A DNA stretch of 7,346 bases from assembly GCA_023395465.1 (NCBI GenBank), contig JAEWZE010000226.1:1-7346 (forward strand), written 5' to 3'. This DNA comes from Pseudomonadota bacterium (lineage in GTDB: Bacteria > Pseudomonadota > Gammaproteobacteria > Xanthomonadales > Xanthomonadaceae). A model generated the notes under the pieces. That model saw only the letters and a list, made by a program, of their open reading frames with translations, had not been told where the DNA came from and ran no database searches. Both the position numbers and the translations under genes were made by a program. This document shows, piece by piece, positions 3,055 to 7,346 of this stretch. Each line of letters starts with the position of its first letter. Position 1 is the stretch's first letter.

Positions 3055-6015
3055 ATGCGAGTTTCCATACTGATGCTGCTGGCCGTGCTCGGTGCCTCGC
3101 AGGTGCCATCGCTAGCGGCAGGCTCCGACGACGCGCCTTCGAGCCGGTCCACGCAGGTCGCCGCAGCGACCGAGACCGGCCTGGACGCGAACGGCCACCT
3201 GCAACGGGTCGGCGCTCGAACGGATGGCGCGTTCGGCTACACGCGGCTGCAGGCGGGCGTGCAGATCCAGGTCGGCGGCATCACCAAGAACGTCCTGTTC
3301 CACGGGCCCGACATCGTGCGCGTGAACGCGAACCACGGGCGCAACCACTGGACCGCGCCCAGCCTGGTGGTCGTGGACGTGCCGCCCGAGGTGTCGTTCG
3401 ATCTCGCCGAAGACGCGCGCACGCTCACGCTCACCAGCGACAGGCTGGTCGTCAACGTGAGCAAGACCAACGGCGCGCTCACCTTCCTGGACCGCGACGG
3501 GCACGTGTACACGCAGGAGCAGGCCGCCGCGCCGCAGTCGATCACGGACACCGACGTCGCGGGCGCCGGCCCCAGCTACGAAGTGGAGAACGTGTTCTCG
3601 CTCGCGCCCGATGAAGCGCTCTACGGCTTCGGCTACACCTCCGATGCCGGCATCAACCGCCGCGGCACGCAGGTGGAGCTGGTGCAGACCAACACCGGCA
3701 TCCTGATCCCGGTGATGGTGTCCACCCGGCGCTACGGCGTGCTGTGGGACACGTACTCGGCGATGCGCTTCAAGGACGACGCACGCGGCGCGTCGATGTG
3801 GGCCGAAAGCGCCCCGGGCGGCGTCGACTACTACTTCATGGGCAGCGACAGCCTGGACGGCGTGGTCGCCGCCTATCGCCGGCTCACCGGGCCCGCGCCG
3901 ATGTATCCGAAACAGGCGTTCGGCCTGTTCATGAGCAAGGAGCGCTACCCCACCCAGGCGCGCCTGCTGGAGGTGGCGGAGACCTTCCGCCGGGAGCGCT
4001 TCCCGCTCGACTACATCGTGCAGGACTGGCAGTACTGGGGCTCGGACAAGGACGGCACCTGGAGCGGGATGATCTGGGACCCGGTCCGCTTCCCCGACCC
4101 GGACGCGATGATCCGCAGGATCCACGACCTCGACCTGAAGCTGATGGTCTCGATCTGGCCCTCGGTCGGGAACGACACCGCGCTGGCGCGCGAACTCGAT
4201 CGCCACGGCCTGCGCTTCGAACCGCTGCACTGGATCTCCGGGCGCGCGCGTATCTACGACGCGTACAGCCCGCTGGGCCGGCAAATCTATTTCGACCACG
4301 CCCGCCGGGGCCTGCTGGACCGCGGCGTCGATGCACTGTGGATGGACGGCACCGAGGTGGAGGTGACCACCGCGGCGTGGGACGCGGCCGACAACGTCCG
4401 CGACATCAAATCGCTCGGCCGCAATGCGCTGGGCGATTTCTCGCGCTACCTCAACCCCTATTCGCTGGTGACCACCCTCGGCGCGTACGAGGCGCAGCGC
4501 GCCGCTAGCGACAAGCGCGTGTTCACGCTGAGCCGGTCGGCCTGGGCAGGCGCGCAACGCACCGCGGCCGCGTCGTGGTCGGGCGACATCTTCGCCAGCT
4601 GGAAGACACTGGCCGAACAGGTCAGCGGCGGCGTGAGCGTGACCGCGACCGGCAACCCGTACTGGACCCAGGACATCGGCGGATTCTTCGTCACCGAGTT
4701 TCCCGGCGGCCCGGACAACCCCGCCTATCGCGAACTGTTCACCCGGTGGTTCCAGTTCGGCGCCTTCAACCCGATCATGCGCGTCCACGGCACCAGCATC
4801 GAGCGCGAGCCGTACCTGTTCAGGACCATCGACCCGCCGATGTACCAGGCGCTGCTGGATGCGGTGCACCTGCGCTACCGCCTGCTGCCCTACATCTACA
4901 GCACCAGCTGGCAGGTCGCCTCCGCCGGTGCCACCCTGATGCGCCCGGTGCCGTTCGATTTCCCCGACGACGCGCGCACGCACGACATCCGCGATGCGTT
5001 CCTGTTCGGCCCGTCCCTGATGGTGCGGCCCGTGGTGCACGCGATGGTCCACAAGCAGGCGCAGCCCGGCGACACGATCCCGGCCAGCGCGCTGCGCACG
5101 CCCGACGGCGCGCCGGGACTGGCTGGCCAGTACTTCGAAGGCACGGACTTCAACGTGGCGAAGGGACGCGTGGTGGACGCCACGCTCGACCATACCTGGC
5201 CGGAACCGCCGCTCGCGGAATTCCCGCCGGGGCTGTCGAGCCTGGACGGATTTTCGGCGCGCTGGGAGGGCGAGCTGGTCGCGCCGGAGGACGGCGAGTA
5301 CGAGATCGGCCTCGAGGGCGACGACGGCTTCCAGCTGTACGTGGATGGCGAGAAGCGGGTGGACGACTGGAACAGCGGCCCCCGGCGCTACAAGGGCACC
5401 CAGGTCGCGCTGCGCCAGGGGCAGCGCGTCCCGGTGCGGATCGAATACTTCCAGGGCGCCGCGGACCGCGCCTTGCGCCTGGTCTGGAAGACGCCACGCC
5501 AGCGCGAGGCGGAGCGCGAGGCGGCGAAGCAGGTCGACCTGACCGTACAGACCTACCTGCCGGCGGGCAGCGACTGGTTCGACTTCTGGACCGGTGAATC
5601 GTTTCGCGGCGGCCAGGTGGTGGCGCGCGAGGCGCCGTTGGACCTCATTCCGCTGTACGTGCGCGCCGGCTCGATCGTGCCGATGGGCCCAGTGATGCAG
5701 TACGCGACCGAGCGGCCCGATGCGCCGATGGAGATCCGCATCTACCCCGGCCGCGACGCACGCTTCACCGTCTACGAAGACGACAACGAAACCTACGCGT
5801 ACGAGCGTGGCGAATCCGCCCGCTACGAGCTGGCCTGGGACGATGCTGCCCGCACGCTCTCGCTGGGCGAGCGACAGGGCCGGTTCCCGGACATGGTCGA
5901 GCGACGTGAACTGCGGATCGTGCTGGTCGAACCCGGTAAGGCGAGCGGGCTGAGCGAATCGCCGCCGGATCGGGTTGTCACCTACGACGGTCGGGCGGGA
6001 AGCGTGCGGTTCTGA
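3055..6015 (+). CDS. Secreted GH31 alpha-xylosidase/alpha-glucosidase with inserted PA14 domain
   Basis: A 986-residue glycoside hydrolase of family 31, which cleaves terminal alpha-linked glucose or xylose with retention of configuration. It has a signal peptide (MRVSILMLLAVLG, cleavage near SLAA, residues 19-22), so it should act in the periplasm or outside. An N-terminal beta domain with ALYGFGYTSDAG precedes the TIM barrel. Barrel motifs include QDWQYWG, WMDGTEVE with nucleophile Asp431, ASWSGDIFASW with acid/base Asp511, and TQDIGGF. A PA14 carbohydrate-binding-type domain (about 689-813, from GLAGQYFEG to LRLVWKT) sits between the barrel and the C-terminal beta domain (DUF5110-like, with VRAGSIVPMG and FTVYEDD). 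Similar PA14-bearing GH31 enzymes include xyloglucan alpha-xylosidases, but no TonB receptor or other xyloglucan gene is nearby, so substrate is open. The ATG has GAGGA about 9 bases upstream. The usual Pro after the 'TE' of the nucleophile motif is Val here. Confidence 0.96.
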   Translation: MRVSILMLLAVLGASQVPSLAAGSDDAPSSRSTQVAAATETGLDANGHLQRVGARTDGAFGYTRLQAGVQIQVGGITKNVLFHGPDIVRVNANHGRNHWTAPSLVVVDVPPEVSFDLAEDARTLTLTSDRLVVNVSKTNGALTFLDRDGHVYTQEQAAAPQSITDTDVAGAGPSYEVENVFSLAPDEALYGFGYTSDAGINRRGTQVELVQTNTGILIPVMVSTRRYGVLWDTYSAMRFKDDARGASMWAESAPGGVDYYFMGSDSLDGVVAAYRRLTGPAPMYPKQAFGLFMSKERYPTQARLLEVAETFRRERFPLDYIVQDWQYWGSDKDGTWSGMIWDPVRFPDPDAMIRRIHDLDLKLMVSIWPSVGNDTALARELDRHGLRFEPLHWISGRARIYDAYSPLGRQIYFDHARRGLLDRGVDALWMDGTEVEVTTAAWDAADNVRDIKSLGRNALGDFSRYLNPYSLVTTLGAYEAQRAASDKRVFTLSRSAWAGAQRTAAASWSGDIFASWKTLAEQVSGGVSVTATGNPYWTQDIGGFFVTEFPGGPDNPAYRELFTRWFQFGAFNPIMRVHGTSIEREPYLFRTIDPPMYQALLDAVHLRYRLLPYIYSTSWQVASAGATLMRPVPFDFPDDARTHDIRDAFLFGPSLMVRPVVHAMVHKQAQPGDTIPASALRTPDGAPGLAGQYFEGTDFNVAKGRVVDATLDHTWPEPPLAEFPPGLSSLDGFSARWEGELVAPEDGEYEIGLEGDDGFQLYVDGEKRVDDWNSGPRRYKGTQVALRQGQRVPVRIEYFQGAADRALRLVWKTPRQREAEREAAKQVDLTVQTYLPAGSDWFDFWTGESFRGGQVVAREAPLDLIPLYVRAGSIVPMGPVMQYATERPDAPMEIRIYPGRDARFTVYEDDNETYAYERGESARYELAWDDAARTLSLGERQGRFPDMVERRELRIVLVEPGKASGLSESPPDRVVTYDGRAGSVRF

Positions 6016-6123
6016 GGGTGGTGCGGGCTGCGGTTGGGGGTCGCGCCGGGCACCAGGCCCTGTCTGGCCTCCAGGCACCGAACGCTTGCCTGCCAACTTG
6101 GCCGGGAGGGCTGTGGGCCGCGC

Positions 6124-6129
6124 TATCCT
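6124..6129 (+). promoter_or_regulatory. Possible -10 element for a leaderless nuclease transcript
   Basis: GCTATCCTGG contains TATCCT, ending 7 bases before the ATG at 6137. The expected transcription start would fall on or next to the start codon. No Shine-Dalgarno sequence stands at normal distance; GGGAGGG at 6104-6110 is about 27 bases away. The nearest -35-like TTGGCC (6098) is 20 bp upstream, which is longer than usual. Confidence 0.35.
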
Positions 6130-6136
6130 GGACCGC

Positions 6137-7093
6137 ATGCCACGGTTGCAGCTGCCCACGGACCTGCCTTTCGAAGTCGGCGCTCTATACAACCGCCGCC
6201 AGCAGATCCATGGCCCGCTGGGTGGACAGCGGCAGGGCGGCATCTCCACGCCTAGTAGTTCGCCGTTCGTCATCCTCTTCACCGGGGAAGCAGGTGCGCA
6301 GCACGGCTACCAGGATCACTGGGAGGAGGAAGGTGGCGAGAACATCCTCCACTACTACGGTGAGGGCCAGGATGGAGACATGCAGGACAGCCGCGGCAAC
6401 CGCGCCATCCGCGAGCATCTCCAGCACAACCGCAGGCTGCTCATCTTCCAGAGCCTAGGCAAGAGCCAACCTTATCGGTTCCTGGGCGAGTTCCGCTTCA
6501 TCCACGCGTACGAGGAACATGGCGTTCCGGATACGAAGGGCTCGCTCCGCAAGGCTATCGTCTTCAAACTCAAGCCTGTCGAGGACGACTTCAATCCGTT
6601 CCACAAGATTGCGGACAGCATCCTTCCGGAGGTCGACCTGTCGACGACGGTCGCCCAGCAGGTGCAGGAGATCCGGGTCAAACAATCCCTGTTCAAGCGC
6701 AGGTTGCTGAACGTGGAGAAGCAATGCCGACTGACGGGAGTCGCTGACCTGCGCTTCCTGCGAGCCAGCCATATCAAGCCCTGGTCCAAGTGCACCAGCG
6801 GCACCGAGCGCGTGGACGGTGCGAATGGCTTGCTGCTGATGCCCCACGCCGACCTGCTCTTCGATCGGGGTTGGATTACGTTCGAGGACAACGGCGCGCT
6901 TGTGCGCTCATCCCACCTGCCGGCGGCCGTCGCCAGCCAGATCGGCCTGGACCTGACCAACGGCCGTCACTGCGGCGGTTTTGATGAGAAGCAAAGGGCC
7001 TACCTCGAGTTCCACCGCAACGCGGTGTTCGAGACCACCTTAAAGAAGATCGAAGATCCGCTCTCGGACTTGATCTCTCCGGCGCTGTACTAG
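6137..7093 (+). CDS. HNH endonuclease with ScoMcrA/SRA-like N-terminal domain
   Basis: A 318-residue two-domain nuclease. The N-terminal half (about 12-165) opens with GALYNRRQQIHGPLGG, then QGGISTP, LFTGEAGAQHGYQDHW, GEGQDGDM, RGNRAIREH and FLGEFRF. This pattern is that of the SRA-like domain found in ScoMcrA-type, modification-dependent HNH nucleases (recognition from memory). The C-terminal half (about 190-260) is an HNH_2-type nuclease: CRLTG at 197-201, ASHIKPW with His212, GANGLLLMPH with Asn230 and His237, then D239-LLFD243. It probably reads modified bases in incoming DNA and cuts it, as type IV restriction enzymes do; this is inferred. No methyltransferase or second subunit is adjacent. 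The frame extends upstream into the GH31 gene to 5975, but those 54 residues are low-complexity and unlike the family, so ATG6137 is chosen. Codons such as TTA, AGT and ATT are commoner than in the GH31 gene, which fits horizontal transfer. Confidence 0.9.
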   Translation: MPRLQLPTDLPFEVGALYNRRQQIHGPLGGQRQGGISTPSSSPFVILFTGEAGAQHGYQDHWEEEGGENILHYYGEGQDGDMQDSRGNRAIREHLQHNRRLLIFQSLGKSQPYRFLGEFRFIHAYEEHGVPDTKGSLRKAIVFKLKPVEDDFNPFHKIADSILPEVDLSTTVAQQVQEIRVKQSLFKRRLLNVEKQCRLTGVADLRFLRASHIKPWSKCTSGTERVDGANGLLLMPHADLLFDRGWITFEDNGALVRSSHLPAAVASQIGLDLTNGRHCGGFDEKQRAYLEFHRNAVFETTLKKIEDPLSDLISPALY

Positions 7094-7127
7094 CCGCGGC
7101 CACTCACTGAGGGCGAGCCTAGGTCCG

Positions 7128-7145
7128 GAAAATAAACCTGACCCC
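7128..7145 (+). repeat. AATAAACCTGACCCC motif joined to repeat copy B
   Basis: GAAAATAAACCTGACCCC lies 35 bases after the nuclease stop codon and 6 bases before the second copy of the 63-64 bp repeat. On the minus strand it reads GGGGTCAGGTTTATTTTC. It shares CCTGACCCC with the motif at 383-398 and most of it with 596-610. Confidence 0.6.
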
Positions 7146-7151
7146 ATTTCT

Positions 7152-7215
7152 GGTGCGCAAGTGTGCGCGAGCGCGGGCACGTCCGCATCCCTCGAACCGG
7201 GACGGGCTCTTCAAT
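7152..7215 (-). repeat. Dispersed 64-bp repeat, copy B
   Basis: This segment begins GGTGCGCAAGTGTGC and ends TCTTCAAT, and matches copy A at 251-313 in the same orientation at about 80% identity by eye. It is followed by a 6-bp GC stem (GCCGGC at 7220-7225 and 7235-7240, 9-nt loop) that copy A lacks. The sequence to the window end holds no convincing gene. The CTGACCCC motif, the repeat and the hairpin together look like the terminal part of a larger dispersed element whose far end lies beyond the window. Confidence 0.7.
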
Positions 7216-7346
7216 TTGCGCCGGCCGGGGGTGAGCCGGCTTGCGTCGGACCTTAACTACCTCCGTCCCCCTGAGGCTGTCCCACGTCAGCGCACGGACG
7301 CAAGGCCTGGACAACATGCCGTTGCGGGCGACGTATGGACTCAGAG

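Noticed and set aside
5975..6136. N-terminal extension of the nuclease overlapping the GH31 gene
   Set aside because: The 54 extra residues are Gly/Arg/Pro-rich, unlike the family, and the protein domain begins properly right after ATG6137.
6016..6136. Terminator after the GH31 gene
   Set aside because: Only a weak AGGCC/GGCCT stem near 6054-6070 and no T-tract; not enough to call.
3112..6282. A 1056-codon minus-strand open frame opposite the GH31 gene
   Set aside because: It is the antisense shadow of a real high-GC gene. It is rich in His, Arg and Val with no domain, while the plus-strand frame has a complete enzyme.
7090..7317. Minus-strand 75-codon open frame at the right end
   Set aside because: It runs through the dispersed repeat and the CTGACCCC motif and has no ribosome binding site or recognisable domain.

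Overview
The window looks like a chromosomal segment of a high-GC gammaproteobacterium, most likely a Xanthomonadaceae relative such as Lysobacter or Luteimonas. This rests on the strong G/C bias at third codon positions, the types of protein, and scattered intergenic 'CTGACCCC' motifs I associate with that family. The genus is inference; no rRNA or other marker gene is present.

Layout: (1) 1-226, minus strand, the N-terminus of an MFS-type membrane transporter that runs off the left edge. (2) 227-948, gene-poor, holding one copy of a 63-64 bp dispersed repeat and several short CTGACCCC-type motifs. (3) 949-1371, plus, a small SmpA/OmlA(BamE)-like lipoprotein, convergent with (4) 1501-2166, minus, a DUF1275/YoaK-family membrane protein; a GC hairpin lies between them. 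(5) 2167-3054, a long non-coding stretch with a CTGACCCC-type motif, a 7-bp tandem repeat, and a roughly 420-bp degenerate tandem array with a strict 21-bp period built on the palindromic core TTGCGCGCAA. (6) 3055-6015, plus, a large secreted GH31 glycoside hydrolase (alpha-xylosidase/alpha-glucosidase type) with a PA14 domain set between the catalytic barrel and the C-terminal beta domain. (7) 6137-7093, plus, an HNH endonuclease with an N-terminal ScoMcrA/SRA-like DNA-reading domain, probably a stand-alone modification-dependent nuclease, possibly on a leaderless transcript. (8) 7094-7346, another CTGACCCC motif and the second copy of the 63-64 bp repeat.

The genes do not form one operon or pathway. 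The two most interesting items are the helically phased 21-bp array directly upstream of the GH31 gene, and the lone restriction-like nuclease sitting next to a dispersed repeat. The mobile-type repeats at both ends and the nuclease suggest accessory DNA among housekeeping-like genes, but no transposase, integrase, CRISPR array, tRNA or attachment site is visible.
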